NCBI GenBank assembly: GCA_046734455.1
Contig: JBKPRJ010000060.1
Span: forward strand, 1-34,338
Direction of reading: 5' to 3'
Origin: DATEOR01 sp046734455
GTDB lineage: Bacteria > Actinomycetota > Thermoleophilia > Gaiellales > Gaiellaceae
DNA length: 34,338 nt
Positions 14,987-23,683 of this stretch are shown here, in pieces (position 1 is the stretch's first letter; every line of letters begins with the position of its first letter). The position numbers and the translations under genes are program-made. The notes under the pieces were generated by a model that was given only the letters and a program-made list of their open reading frames with translations, did not search any database and was not told the origin of the DNA.

Positions 14987-15477
14987 CGCAGACGGACGCG
15001 GTTCCCGAGGAACCGCTGCGGGTCGGTCAGCTTTCCGTTGACCCAGACCTGGAAGTGGAGATGGACTCCCGTGCAGGAGCCCGTGCAGCCCGCCTTGGCG
15101 ATGAGCTGGCCTTCGGAGACGCGATCGCCGGGCCGGACGAGCGCCTTCGCGAGGTGGGCGTACATCGTCACGATGCCGCCGTCATGGCGCAGCTTGATCA
15201 CGAGCCCGAAGCCGCCGTAGTTGTTCAGCCAGCCGACCCTGGTGACGGTTCCGGCCATCGCGGCGTGCACGTCCGTGTGCGCCCAGCCTTCGATGTCGAT
15301 CCCCTCGTGCATGCGGCCCCAGCGGTAGCCGAAGGGCGAGCCGAGGTTCCCGTTCAAGGGGACGAAGAAGAGCTGACGGTCGGGCACGCGCTCCACCGGT
15401 TCGGGGAGCTGGGCGGCCGCAGGCGCGGCAAAAAGTGCGCAAACAAAAAGGCCCGCGAGGGCCAACCGGGCGAACAC
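14983..15477 (-). CDS. Secreted M23 (LytM) family peptidase
   Basis: A 164-residue protein with a signal peptide (MFARLALAGLFVCALFAAPA, then AAAQ) followed directly by a LytM domain. Zinc ligands are recognisable as H and D in MHEGIDIEG and the second H of VHLHFQVW; the catalytic histidine is in MYAHLAK. Such enzymes cleave peptidoglycan cross-bridges, or activate amidases when degenerate. Here the active site appears intact. The GTG start follows TAGCAT by 8 bases. Confidence 0.88.
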   Translation of the reverse strand: MFARLALAGLFVCALFAAPAAAQLPEPVERVPDRQLFFVPLNGNLGSPFGYRWGRMHEGIDIEGWAHTDVHAAMAGTVTRVGWLNNYGGFGLVIKLRHDGGIVTMYAHLAKALVRPGDRVSEGQLIAKAGCTGSCTGVHLHFQVWVNGKLTDPQRFLGNRVRLR

Positions 15478-15485
15478 GGCGGCGG

Positions 15486-15491
15486 ATGCTA
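15486..15491 (-). promoter_or_regulatory. Putative -10 element (TAGCAT) of the M23 peptidase gene
   Basis: TAGCAT on the minus strand fits TANNNT and is 8 bases from the GTG start. It lies in the 36-base gap between this gene and the upstream acetyltransferase. Confidence 0.4.
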
Positions 15492-15513
15492 GCGCAGGAG
15501 GCCGTTTCGTGCG

Positions 15514-16710
15514 TCAGAAGATCTCCGGGCACCACGGCGCCCGGTCGCTGCGGAAGGCCACGTCGGCACGCTCGACCGCTCCAGGCCGCACTTCCTCGAC
15601 GAGCCCTGCGCGCTGGAGCTGGGCGAACGTGAAGCCCCCGAGATAGACGGTCGCCAGATCGGAGACGTCCAGCCGCAGGTCGGCGTCGTCCATCGTCTTC
15701 GCGCCGTCGAGGGAGTAGCGCCCTGCGTTCCACGGGCAGAAGGCATCGGACACCTCCAACACGACGTCGCCCTCGAGGGAGCGGGCCGCCAAGGCTGCCC
15801 CGACGTCGACGAGCCGGAGCCAGAGCGAGTCTCCGACGCGAAACCGCATCCGCCTTGGCTGCGCGAGGAGAAGAAAGAGCGGGTGGTCGGCCGGCAGGAG
15901 CTCCGCCTGGACGCGCTCCATCCAGTCCACGTCGAGGAGGTAGCGCCAAATTCCGGCGGTCGCCTCGGGCGAGACTCCCATCGCCTCGACGACGTGAAGC
16001 ACTCCCGTCGTGCTGCCGACCTCGAAGTCAAGCTTCAACCGGTAGAGCGCGTAGGCGAGGGCTTCGCCGTCGCGCTCGAGGACAACGCGCGACAGCTCTC
16101 CCGCTCCCTCGCGATGATCCTCGGGATCATGAAAGATCCGCGCTTCCCACCAGTCCCGGCTGCGCGCGAACATACCGGGGGTCGCGCCCGCGACGCGGTC
16201 GTAGACCGAGGGGATCGCACCGACGGATTCTTCCGGCGTCACGAGGCGGAAGGAGCCGCCGTGCTCCGCAGGGCGCCGGAAGCCCCCATAGATGCTCAGG
16301 AGATCGATCTCGCCGCAGATCGACGCGATTCCGAAGCCGAAGCGCCCGTAGAGGGTGTCTTCGGAAGCCCAGAGGACGGCGAGCGGCTCCCCGCGCTCGT
16401 GGGCATCGTCGATCAGGCCGCGCATGAGGCTGGTGAAGACCCCGCGACGCCGGTGCGTAGGGAGGACACCGACGACGGTGATGCCCGCAGCGGGCACGAC
16501 CGCCCCCGGAACGGTGAGCTGGAACTCGAACGCAGCCGCTCCACCGATGGTGGCACCGTCCTCCGTCGCGACGTGCATGCGCTCGGGGTTGACGACACGG
16601 AGAAACCACCCGGCCTTCTCCTCGGTCGGCCTGCGGCCCGAGTAGTGCATGATCGGCGCAAGGCCGCTGACCAAGTCCGCGCTCTCGGCCCGCCTTATCT
16701 CCAACGTCAC
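15514..16710 (-). CDS. Eis-like GNAT N-acetyltransferase
   Basis: A 398-residue protein with Eis architecture: N-terminal GNAT domain with acetyl-CoA loop VLPTHRRRGVFTSLM (about 83-96), a second GNAT-like domain and a C-terminal SCP2-like region. The general-acid tyrosine of Eis corresponds to Y121 (LYGRFGFG). As in mycobacterial Eis, the chain ends in phenylalanine, whose carboxylate acts as the base there. Eis acetylates amines, including aminoglycosides and protein lysines; the substrate here is unknown. The GTG start overlaps the pcrA stop by 4 bases, so expression is tied to the helicase. Confidence 0.85.
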   Translation of the reverse strand: MTLEIRRAESADLVSGLAPIMHYSGRRPTEEKAGWFLRVVNPERMHVATEDGATIGGAAAFEFQLTVPGAVVPAAGITVVGVLPTHRRRGVFTSLMRGLIDDAHERGEPLAVLWASEDTLYGRFGFGIASICGEIDLLSIYGGFRRPAEHGGSFRLVTPEESVGAIPSVYDRVAGATPGMFARSRDWWEARIFHDPEDHREGAGELSRVVLERDGEALAYALYRLKLDFEVGSTTGVLHVVEAMGVSPEATAGIWRYLLDVDWMERVQAELLPADHPLFLLLAQPRRMRFRVGDSLWLRLVDVGAALAARSLEGDVVLEVSDAFCPWNAGRYSLDGAKTMDDADLRLDVSDLATVYLGGFTFAQLQRAGLVEEVRPGAVERADVAFRSDRAPWCPEIF

Positions 16711-18854
16711 ACCTTCTCGAGCGGCGCGTACTCGAGCATGAGCCGCCGCTCGACGCCGTCGTCGGCGAACCGCACCGTGACGATCCCGTCCGACGCGATC
16801 GCGGTCACCACACCTTCGCCGAGTGTCGAGTGGCGCACGGAGTCGCCGGTGGAGAGGGATGGAACGTCGCGGCGCACGGTGACCGTCGGCGAGCCGTAGC
16901 CGGTCCAGGACGAGGGCCGGAGCCGGTCGCGCTCGATCTCCTCCTGCGGAAGCTCGTCGAGGAAGCGGCTCGGCAGGTTGTAGCCGCGCGAGCCCCAGAG
17001 GGAGCGCGCGGCCGCATGGGTGAGCACGAGCCGCTCCTGCGCTCTCGTGAGGCCGACGTAGCAAAGGCGCCGCTCCTCCTCGAGGCCCTGCTCCTCGATC
17101 GAGCGCGAGTGCGGGAAGACGCCTTCCTCCATGCCGATGAGGAAGACCGCGCGGAACTCGAGGCCCTTGGCGTTGTGCAGCGTCATGAGCGTGACGAGGC
17201 TGCGCTCCTCTTCGATCGCGTCCTGGTCCGAGAAGAGCGAGATCTGCTGGAGGAACTCGGAGAGGCTCGGATTCTCCGAGCCTTCCTGATACTCCCGCGC
17301 CACGCCGACGAGCTCCTGGAGGTTCTCGATGCGCCCCTGCGCCTCGATCGTGCGCTCGGCCTCGAGCGCCTCGAGGTAGCCGCTCTGCTCGAGGACGCGC
17401 TCGAGCAGCTCCGGCACAGGGAGCTCCCCGGCGCCGGCCATCGAGGACTGCATGAGCGTACGGAACTTGTCGATCGCCTTGAGCGGCGCGCCGCCGCAGC
17501 CCGCCTCCTCGGGATGCTCGAGCGCCTCCCAGAGCGACAGCCCGTGGGCGTCCGCGTACGTCTGCAGGCGCGCGAGCGAGGCGTCTCCGATCCCACGGCG
17601 CGGCCGGTTCGCGATCCGCGTCAGCGAGATGGCGTCCGAAGGGTTGTCGATCGCCTGCAGGTACGCGATCGCATCCTTGATTTCGGCACGCTCGTAGAAC
17701 TTCGGCCCGCCGATCACCTGGTACGGGATGTCCTGGCGCACGAGCACGTCCTCAACGACTCGGGACTGCGCGTTCGTCCGGTAGAAGACTGCGATCTCGG
17801 AGCCGGCGAAGCCCTCATCCACCAGCCCCGCGATCTCCGCGGCGACGAACCGCGCCTCGGCGTGCTCGTCCTCGACCTCGATGACACGCACGGGATCGCC
17901 CTCGCCGAGCTCGCTCCAGAGGTTCTTCGGCTTGCGCTCGCGGTTCTCCGAGATGACGGCGTTCGCCGCGCGGAGAATCGCGTTGGTCGAGCGGTAGTTC
18001 TGCTCCAAGGCGATCTGTTTCGCTCCACCGAAGTCTCGCTCGAACTCCATGATGTTGCGAATGTCCGCGCCGCGAAAGGCGTAGATGGACTGGTCCGGGT
18101 CACCGACCGCGAAGACGTTCTTGTGCTCGCCGGCGAGGAGCTGTAGGAGCCGGTACTGCGCATGGTTCGTGTCCTGGTACTCGTCGACCAGGACATAGCG
18201 GAAGGCCTTTTGCCACTTCGTCCGCGCTTCGGGGAAGCGGTCGAGCACCTCGACGGTGAGCATGAGGAGGTCGTCGAAGTCGGCCGCGTTCGAGTTGAGC
18301 AGCCGGCGCTGGTAGAGCTCGTAGACGTCGGCGACGGTCTGGTCGTAGAACGACGCGACGCGGTTCTTGTACTCCTCCGGCGAGACGAGCTGGTTCTTCG
18401 CGTTGGAGATCTGCGCGTGGATCCCGCGCGGGACGAAGCGCTTGGGATCGCGGTCGAGCTCCTCGAGGCACTGCTTGACGAGGCGCACCTGGTCGGCCTG
18501 GTCGTAGATGGTGAAGTTCGAGCGGTAGCCCAGGCGCGGCGCCTCACGGCGGAGGATCCGCCCGCACGCCGCGTGGAACGTCATCACCCACATCGTCCGG
18601 GCCACGACGCCCACGACGCTTTGGAGCCTCTCGCGCATCTCCCCCGCCGCCTTGTTCGTGAACGTGATCGCGAGAATTTCCTGCGGCTTCACCCCCACCG
18701 CGGCCACGAGATGCGCGATGCGATACGTGAGCACGCGCGTCTTTCCCGACCCCGCGCCGGCGATGACTAGAACCGGCCCTTCGGTGGCGAGAACCGCCTC
18801 CCGCTGGGCGGGATTCAGCTCCGCGAGGTACTGATCGGGCGACGTGACGGCCAC
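16707..18854 (-). CDS. pcrA: ATP-dependent DNA helicase PcrA/UvrD
   Basis: A 715-residue superfamily 1A 3'-5' helicase for nucleotide excision and transcription-coupled repair. Q-motif LNPAQREAV, Walker A GAGSGKT (33-39), motif II VLVDEYQDTN, motif III FAVGDPDQSIYAFRGA, motif IV EQNYRST and motif V/VI (TLMTLHNAKGLEF, EERRLCYVGLTRAQ) are all present. The C-terminus (GDSVRHSTLGEGVV to YAPLEKV) matches the Tudor-like domain through which PcrA binds RNA polymerase. The GTG start follows TAGGAT by 6 bases. Its stop overlaps the Eis-like gene. Confidence 0.95.
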   Translation of the reverse strand: MAVTSPDQYLAELNPAQREAVLATEGPVLVIAGAGSGKTRVLTYRIAHLVAAVGVKPQEILAITFTNKAAGEMRERLQSVVGVVARTMWVMTFHAACGRILRREAPRLGYRSNFTIYDQADQVRLVKQCLEELDRDPKRFVPRGIHAQISNAKNQLVSPEEYKNRVASFYDQTVADVYELYQRRLLNSNAADFDDLLMLTVEVLDRFPEARTKWQKAFRYVLVDEYQDTNHAQYRLLQLLAGEHKNVFAVGDPDQSIYAFRGADIRNIMEFERDFGGAKQIALEQNYRSTNAILRAANAVISENRERKPKNLWSELGEGDPVRVIEVEDEHAEARFVAAEIAGLVDEGFAGSEIAVFYRTNAQSRVVEDVLVRQDIPYQVIGGPKFYERAEIKDAIAYLQAIDNPSDAISLTRIANRPRRGIGDASLARLQTYADAHGLSLWEALEHPEEAGCGGAPLKAIDKFRTLMQSSMAGAGELPVPELLERVLEQSGYLEALEAERTIEAQGRIENLQELVGVAREYQEGSENPSLSEFLQQISLFSDQDAIEEERSLVTLMTLHNAKGLEFRAVFLIGMEEGVFPHSRSIEEQGLEEERRLCYVGLTRAQERLVLTHAAARSLWGSRGYNLPSRFLDELPQEEIERDRLRPSSWTGYGSPTVTVRRDVPSLSTGDSVRHSTLGEGVVTAIASDGIVTVRFADDGVERRLMLEYAPLEKV

Positions 18855-18860
18855 GGGTCG

Positions 18861-18866
18861 ATCCTA
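18861..18866 (-). promoter_or_regulatory. Putative -10 element (TAGGAT) of a leaderless pcrA
   Basis: TAGGAT on the minus strand, then 6 bases, then the GTG start. No ribosome binding site fits between. Confidence 0.5.
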
Positions 18867-18945
18867 GCCACTCACCTCAACGGGTGATCGCGGCGCGGCG
18901 AGACGCACCGATCACGTCATTGGTGGGTCTCATTCGCCCCACTGG

Positions 18946-19149
18946 GTGCTGGCGATTGTCGTCGGCGCCACGCTCGCCGCGATCGCGGTCGTGTTCGTCT
19001 TCTTCCGGCCCGAGCACCACCCGAAGGGCGAGGACAGCCTCCTGAAGGTGGCCATGAGCCGCTATCCGGCCGCGAGCGAGGGGTGGACCTGGGCGGGTGG
19101 GCAGCCAGGGTTCCGCTTCGGCGAGCGTCGCGGGGACAGACGCTTTTGA
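18946..19149 (+). CDS. Small single-span membrane protein
   Basis: A 67-residue reading frame with one N-terminal hydrophobic segment (LAIVVGATLAAIAVVFVFF) followed by a polar, Trp/Gly-rich tail (RPEHHPKGEDSLLKVAMSRY and onward). The open frame continues upstream with plausible residues (SHSPHW) but offers no ATG, GTG or TTG, so GTG 18946 is used. No ribosome binding site is obvious. It sits between the pcrA and CinA genes, divergent from pcrA. No family is recognised. Confidence 0.4.
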   Translation: MLAIVVGATLAAIAVVFVFFRPEHHPKGEDSLLKVAMSRYPAASEGWTWAGGQPGFRFGERRGDRRF

Positions 19150-19287
19150 CGCCGCGTGAGCGGAGGGTCCTACTGGGGCACGTTTGGAGCTTCGCTCGCC
19201 AACGCGCACGCCATGGACGTCACCGTCTCACGCGAAAACGCTGCGCGGTTCACGTTCGAATCAATGCGGCCTTCCCAGGCGACCGCG

Positions 19288-20007
19288 TCATCCCGATACT
19301 CGGGTAGCCAGGGCCTCCTGCACCCAGGCGGTCGCGGCTGCGAGCGCCTCTTCGTCGGCCGACTTGAGGACGACCGTGACCTCCGGGCCGTCGTCGAGGA
19401 AGCGCGGGTAGCTTCCCACCATGACCTCGGGGTGGCGTCGCGTCGCCTCCTCGAGGATCGCGACGATCTGCCCCTCGCCCGTCCGGTAGCTCTGGCGCCA
19501 CGTTTCGATCGGCCGCCCGGCGAACCGGTCGGCGACGGTCTCGAACATCGCCTCCATCTCGCTCGGGAGCCCCGGCAGGACGACGACGTTCTCGACGACG
19601 AAACCGGGTGCGCCCCCTAACGGGTTCATCAGAGGCTCGGCGCCGCGCGGCAGGCACGCCCAGCGGGCGGCGTAATCGCCGAGACCGCGCGGCTCGAAGC
19701 GGGCGCGCAGGACGGCTGCGACCTCGGCGATCTCCTCGCACTCGCGCCCGAACGCCGCGGCGACGCCTTCGCGCGTGATGTCGTCGGGAGTTCCACCCAG
19801 GCCCCCCGTTACGAAGACGTGCTCGACCCGCGGCGCCTCGACGCGGAGGAACGCCGCGATTTCCTCGATGTCGTCGTGGATCGCGGCGATCAGCCGCACG
19901 TCGATGCCCAGCCCGGCCAGGCGCCGCGCGAGCCACGAGGCGTTCGTGTTCTCGGTGTCGCCGGAGACGATCTCGTTCCCGACGGTCAGGATGTCTGCGC
20001 GAGCCAC
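19288..20007 (-). CDS. CinA N-terminal-domain protein (molybdopterin-binding fold)
   Basis: A 239-residue protein of the COG1058 family. Signatures are LTVGNEIVSGDTENTNASWLARRL, VFVTGGLGGTPDDITREGVA and NVVVLPGLPSEMEAMFE. In full-length CinA this domain is linked to nucleotide pyrophosphatase activity in NAD/FAD turnover; the C-terminal nicotinamide-nucleotide deamidase domain is absent here. It is the last gene of the cobalamin operon, and its start overlaps the end of the cobC-like gene by 22 bases. The link between this domain and B12 metabolism is not established. Confidence 0.85.
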   Translation of the reverse strand: MARADILTVGNEIVSGDTENTNASWLARRLAGLGIDVRLIAAIHDDIEEIAAFLRVEAPRVEHVFVTGGLGGTPDDITREGVAAAFGRECEEIAEVAAVLRARFEPRGLGDYAARWACLPRGAEPLMNPLGGAPGFVVENVVVLPGLPSEMEAMFETVADRFAGRPIETWRQSYRTGEGQIVAILEEATRRHPEVMVGSYPRFLDDGPEVTVVLKSADEEALAAATAWVQEALATRVSG

Positions 20008-20606
20008 GCCGCCGATTCTACGGTCGCGTTCACGGCACGAACGATCGGCGCGCCGTCGATCCAGTCGACGACGCTGATCGCGCCCAACGGCTGGTCGAGC
20101 CGGAAGACGTGCTCGTCGGCGAGCCCGAGCGCATCCGCGAGGATGATGCGGTTCACGCCGCCGTGGGCGACGAGAGCGGCGGCGGAAGCGTCTGACCGGA
20201 TCTCGCCGAGTGCCGCGAGAACGCGCGCTTTCACCTCCAGGAAGTTTTCCCCGCCGGGGAAGCGCGTCTGCGTCGGCTGCGTCATCCACGAGCGGTAGAG
20301 CTCCGGCTCGTCCCGCTCCAGTTCCTCGAAACTGCGTCCCTCCCACTCGCCGAAGTCGACGTCCTTGAGCCCTCGATGCAGCGTGACACCCAGCCGGCGC
20401 TCTCGGGCGAGCGGCGCCGCCGTTTCCTGCGCACGTCTCGACGGGCTCGAGTGGACGGCGTCGAGCGAAACGGGGCGGAGCCGTGCGGCGAGCGCCTCGG
20501 CATGCTCGCGTCCCGCAGATGAAAGCGTAGGATCGAGCCTGCCGTAGATCCGGCCGCTCATGCTCCCTTCGACCTCTGTGTGACGAATGAGCACGAGCCG
20601 GGTCAT
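19986..20606 (-). CDS. cobC: Histidine phosphatase, probable alpha-ribazole phosphatase
   Basis: A 206-residue phosphoglycerate-mutase-fold phosphatase. The catalytic histidine is in LIRHTEVEG (RHT rather than the common RHG); GRLDPTLSSAGREHA, SSPSRRAQETA, the acid/base region DFGEWEGRSFEELE and ALVAHGGVNRI complete the active site. In a cluster with cobU, cobT and cobS it probably removes phosphate from alpha-ribazole phosphate or adenosylcobalamin 5'-phosphate. Its ATG overlaps the cobS stop (ATGA). A general phosphoglycerate-mutase-like enzyme is the alternative if context is ignored. Confidence 0.82.
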   Translation of the reverse strand: MTRLVLIRHTEVEGSMSGRIYGRLDPTLSSAGREHAEALAARLRPVSLDAVHSSPSRRAQETAAPLARERRLGVTLHRGLKDVDFGEWEGRSFEELERDEPELYRSWMTQPTQTRFPGGENFLEVKARVLAALGEIRSDASAAALVAHGGVNRIILADALGLADEHVFRLDQPLGAISVVDWIDGAPIVRAVNATVESAAWLAQTS

Positions 20607-21340
20607 GCGGTGGCCGCCGCGGCCAGCAGGGCACCCAGCGTCGCGAGCTCGATTCCAGCCCCAAGGACGTCACCGGTCGCGCCGGCGACGCGGCGCCACG
20701 CGACGAGCGCAACGAGCGTCATCGCGGCGGCGGCTCCTCCCGCGAGAGCGAACCCGCGCAGCCCGGTGAGGCCGAAGACGAACGCGGCCGCGACGGCGAG
20801 TCCCGCGACTCTCTCCCACGCGAGCGGCTCGTCGGTGAGCGCACGCCCGCTCCCCTCCCCGCCCCTGGCGTACGGCAGGGCCCACCCGATGACGAGCGGA
20901 GCTGCCCGGCCGGCCGCGTACGCGGCAACCACCACCGCAAGAAGAAGGCCGTCCGAGAGAAGCGCCGTGACGGCTCCCGCTTTGAGCAGGAGATCGAGGA
21001 TGAGTGCAGCCGCGCCGAACGCGCCGACCGCCGGCTCTCGCATGATCTCGAGGGCCCGCTCGCGCGACTTGGCCCCCAGCGAGTCCCCGAGATCGGCGAG
21101 CGCGTCGAGGTGGATCGCTCCGGTCAGGACGGCCTCGATCGCGACCGCCAGGGCAGCCGCCAGGAAGACCGGAAGTACCTTGGCACAACCGATCGCGACG
21201 AGCCCCGTGAGGGCGCCGACTCCCGCGCCGACGAGCGGAAAGAAGACCGCCCCGCGAGCCACGTCGCGGGCATCGAGCCGCACCGGGCCGTCGATCGGCA
21301 CGCGCGTGAGGAATGCGAGCGCTGCCGCTGCTCTGCGCAC
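20603..21340 (-). CDS. cobS: Adenosylcobinamide-GDP ribazoletransferase
   Basis: Integral membrane enzyme joining adenosylcobinamide-GDP to alpha-ribazole (phosphate), the last joining step of cobalamin assembly. The 245-residue protein has the N-terminal AFLTRVPIDGP motif, FFPLVGAGVGALTG, the conserved acidic motif HLDALADLGDSLG and several Ala/Leu-rich membrane spans. Length is typical. The GTG start shares one base with the cobT stop (TAGTG). Confidence 0.92.
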   Translation of the reverse strand: MRRAAAALAFLTRVPIDGPVRLDARDVARGAVFFPLVGAGVGALTGLVAIGCAKVLPVFLAAALAVAIEAVLTGAIHLDALADLGDSLGAKSRERALEIMREPAVGAFGAAALILDLLLKAGAVTALLSDGLLLAVVVAAYAAGRAAPLVIGWALPYARGGEGSGRALTDEPLAWERVAGLAVAAAFVFGLTGLRGFALAGGAAAAMTLVALVAWRRVAGATGDVLGAGIELATLGALLAAAATA

Positions 21341-22377
21341 TAGCGGTCGCTCACCTTCGCTTCCTCGAACGTGGCCATCTCGGCCATGAGCGCGAGCGCC
21401 GCGTTCACGAGCGGGATCGCGAGTGCCGCGCCGCTTCCCTCTCCCAGGCGGAGCCCCAGGTCGAGCAGCGGCCGCAGTCCGAGCTCGGCGAGCACCAGGT
21501 CGTGCCCCGGCTCGGGGGAGCGATGCGAAGCGATCATGTAGTCGACCGACGCGCGGTCGCGCCGCGCGGCGACGAGTGCTGAAGCGGCCGTCACGAAGCC
21601 GTCGAGGAGGACGATCTGCCCGTTTCCCGCCCCTCCCAGGCAGACCCCGGTCAGAACGGCGAGCTCGAAGCCGCCGACGGCGGCGAGCGCGGCCAGCGGA
21701 TCCCCCATGCGGCCCGCGTTGACCTCGAGCGCCTGCCTGACGACATCGACCTTGCGCGCAAGCGTCCCCTCGTCGATGCCCGTCCCGCGCCCGCACACGG
21801 CCGCCGGTTCAGCCGGAAGCAGTGCCGCCGCGACCGCGCTTGCAGCGGTCGTGTTCCCGATCCCGAGCTCGCCGACCGCGAGGAGCGCGACTCCCGCCGC
21901 CGCGAGCTCGGCTGCGATCTCGACCCCGGCCGCGAGACCGCGCTCGGCCGCGTCGATCGTCATCGCCGGCCCCAGCGTCGCGTTCGCGGTTCCCGGGCCA
22001 AGCCGGAGCGAACGGATTCCCGGAAGCCCGAGGTCCTTGCGGGACCCCGCGTCGACGACGACGAGCTCGGCGTCGACCTGTCGCGCGAGGACGTTGATTG
22101 CAGCACCTCCCGCAACGATGTTGGCCAGCATCTGTGTCGTCACCTCGGCCGGATAGGCGCTGACGTTCTCCGCGGCGTAGCCGTGGTCCCCGGCCGCGAG
22201 CACGATCGCCGCTCGCAGGGGTTCGAGGTCGGCCGTGCGCCTGGCCGCCGCGATCCGAACGACGAGTCGCTCGAGCTCGCCGAGACTGCCTGTCGGCTTC
22301 GTCTTGCGATCGAGCCGGCGCTCCGCCTCCTCGCCGGAGGCAGGATCGGCGGGCGCGATCGCCGGCAGCGCGATCAT
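21340..22377 (-). CDS. cobT: Nicotinate-nucleotide--dimethylbenzimidazole phosphoribosyltransferase
   Basis: Forms alpha-ribazole phosphate, activating the lower ligand. The 345-residue protein carries RRLDRKTKPTGSLGELE, AAGDHGYAAENVSAYPAEVT, the GELGIGNTTAASAV motif and ASHRSPEPGHDLVL. The C-terminal LGLRLGEGSGAALA contains the conserved glutamate that acts as general base. The ATG overlaps the cobU stop (ATGA). No bluB or other dimethylbenzimidazole synthesis gene is in view, so the base may be scavenged or made elsewhere. Confidence 0.94.
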   Translation of the reverse strand: MIALPAIAPADPASGEEAERRLDRKTKPTGSLGELERLVVRIAAARRTADLEPLRAAIVLAAGDHGYAAENVSAYPAEVTTQMLANIVAGGAAINVLARQVDAELVVVDAGSRKDLGLPGIRSLRLGPGTANATLGPAMTIDAAERGLAAGVEIAAELAAAGVALLAVGELGIGNTTAASAVAAALLPAEPAAVCGRGTGIDEGTLARKVDVVRQALEVNAGRMGDPLAALAAVGGFELAVLTGVCLGGAGNGQIVLLDGFVTAASALVAARRDRASVDYMIASHRSPEPGHDLVLAELGLRPLLDLGLRLGEGSGAALAIPLVNAALALMAEMATFEEAKVSDR

Positions 22378-22886
22378 CGGTCGAGCCGAAGCGTGCGGCC
22401 CGCGACGACGAGCACCGCCTCGTCTGCGGCCTCGGCAAATGCCGCGTTGACCCGCCCGAGAACATCGCGGTAGCGGCGGCCGAGGGGCGTGGCAGGCACG
22501 ACGCCAAGCCCCACCTCGTTCGTGACGACGACGGTCTCGCCTTTCCGTCCGCGCGCGGCCTCGGCCACGCGAGCCGACTCGGCTTCGATCGCGGCGTCGT
22601 CCCAGTCCCGGCCGATGAGATTCGAGACCCAGAGCGAAAGGCAGTCCACGATCACGAAGGCGGTGGCCGGAGACGACTCCAGAGCCGCGCGCAATTCGAC
22701 CGGCTCCTCCATGGTGGCCCAGCCCGTCGGGCGTTCGTCCCGGTGCGCCTCGATCCGCGCCGCCATCTCCTCGTCGCCCGCCTCGCCGGTCGCGATGAAG
22801 ACGACCGATTCGGCAGAGGCGGCCCGGCGGACGGCGAGGCTCGACTTCCCGCTGCGCGCGCCGCCGACCAGAAGCGTGAGGCTCAC
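22374..22886 (-). CDS. cobU: Adenosylcobinamide kinase / guanylyltransferase
   Basis: Bifunctional enzyme that phosphorylates adenosylcobinamide and transfers GMP. The 170-residue protein begins LTLLVGGARSGKSSLA (P-loop), then FIATGEAGDEEMAARIEAHR with the histidine expected to receive GMP, VIVDCLSLWVSNL and VVVTNEVGLGVVP. The GTG start overlaps the end of the upstream ATPase gene (GTGA). It follows the transporter genes directly, so import and processing of corrinoids are co-expressed. Confidence 0.93.
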   Translation of the reverse strand: MSLTLLVGGARSGKSSLAVRRAASAESVVFIATGEAGDEEMAARIEAHRDERPTGWATMEEPVELRAALESSPATAFVIVDCLSLWVSNLIGRDWDDAAIEAESARVAEAARGRKGETVVVTNEVGLGVVPATPLGRRYRDVLGRVNAAFAEAADEAVLVVAGRTLRLDR

Positions 22887-23683
22887 GGCTCGACCCGCTC
22901 CTCGGCCTCCGCGTGCGGGCGAAGCGGGACGACGGCGATGGTGTCGCCATCGGCGAGCACACGCACTGAGGCGCCGTAGTGGCGGGCGATCGTCTCCTCC
23001 GTGAGCACCTCGGCGGGTGTGCCGCTGACGGCTTCGCGGCCCCCGTCGACGAGGAAGAGCCTGTCCGGGTACTGACCGGCCACGGTCAGGTCGTGCATCG
23101 CGCTGAGGACCGTGAGCGCCTTGCTCTGTCGCAGGTCGGCGACCAGCTCGAGCACCTGCTGCTGCGCACCGACGTCGAGGGCCGTGGTCGGCTCGTCCAG
23201 GAGGATGAGCCGCGCATCCTGCGCCATCGCCCGCGCCAGGACGGCCCGCTGGCGCTCGCCGCCGCTCAGCGATCCCAGCCGACGGTCCGCCAGCTGCGCG
23301 ACGTCGAGCCGCGCCAGGGCGGTCCGGCACGCGTCCACGTCCCGCGCTTCCGGAGCGCCTGTGTAGCCGAGGTGCGGCGTCCTCCCGATCACGACGTATT
23401 CGAGAACGGTCATGTCCGGCGGAATGACGGGCGCCTGCGGAACGAGCGCCACGCGCCGGGCAACATCGCGCCGCCCGAGCCCGGCGATCTCGTCGCCGAA
23501 GAGACGGATCGACCCGCTGTAGGGGACGAGCCCGGCGACAGCCCGCAGAAGGGTCGTCTTCCCCGCACCGTTCGGGCCGATGACGCCGAGCCACTCGCCC
23601 TCGCTCACGTGGAGGTCGAGACCGTCGACGATCCGGTTCCCGTCGAGGTCGACCTTCACCTCGCGGACAGCGAGTGGAGTCAC
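22883..23683 (-). CDS. btuD: Corrinoid/iron-type ABC transporter ATPase
   Basis: A 266-residue nucleotide-binding subunit. Walker A is GPNGAGKTT, signature LSGGERQRAVLARAMAQ, Walker B RLILLDEPTTALD and switch histidine AMHDL. The C-terminal extension (HYGASVRVLADGDTIAVV) is typical of FecE/HmuV/BtuD-type ATPases. The cobalamin riboswitch and cob genes make cobalamin or cobinamide the likely cargo; sequence alone would not exclude a siderophore. Confidence 0.88.
   Translation of the reverse strand: MTPLAVREVKVDLDGNRIVDGLDLHVSEGEWLGVIGPNGAGKTTLLRAVAGLVPYSGSIRLFGDEIAGLGRRDVARRVALVPQAPVIPPDMTVLEYVVIGRTPHLGYTGAPEARDVDACRTALARLDVAQLADRRLGSLSGGERQRAVLARAMAQDARLILLDEPTTALDVGAQQQVLELVADLRQSKALTVLSAMHDLTVAGQYPDRLFLVDGGREAVSGTPAEVLTEETIARHYGASVRVLADGDTIAVVPLRPHAEAEERVEP

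Noticed and set aside
16830..18146. 438-codon plus-strand frame opposite pcrA
   Set aside because: Antisense shadow of the helicase; Leu/Arg/Glu-rich without motifs.
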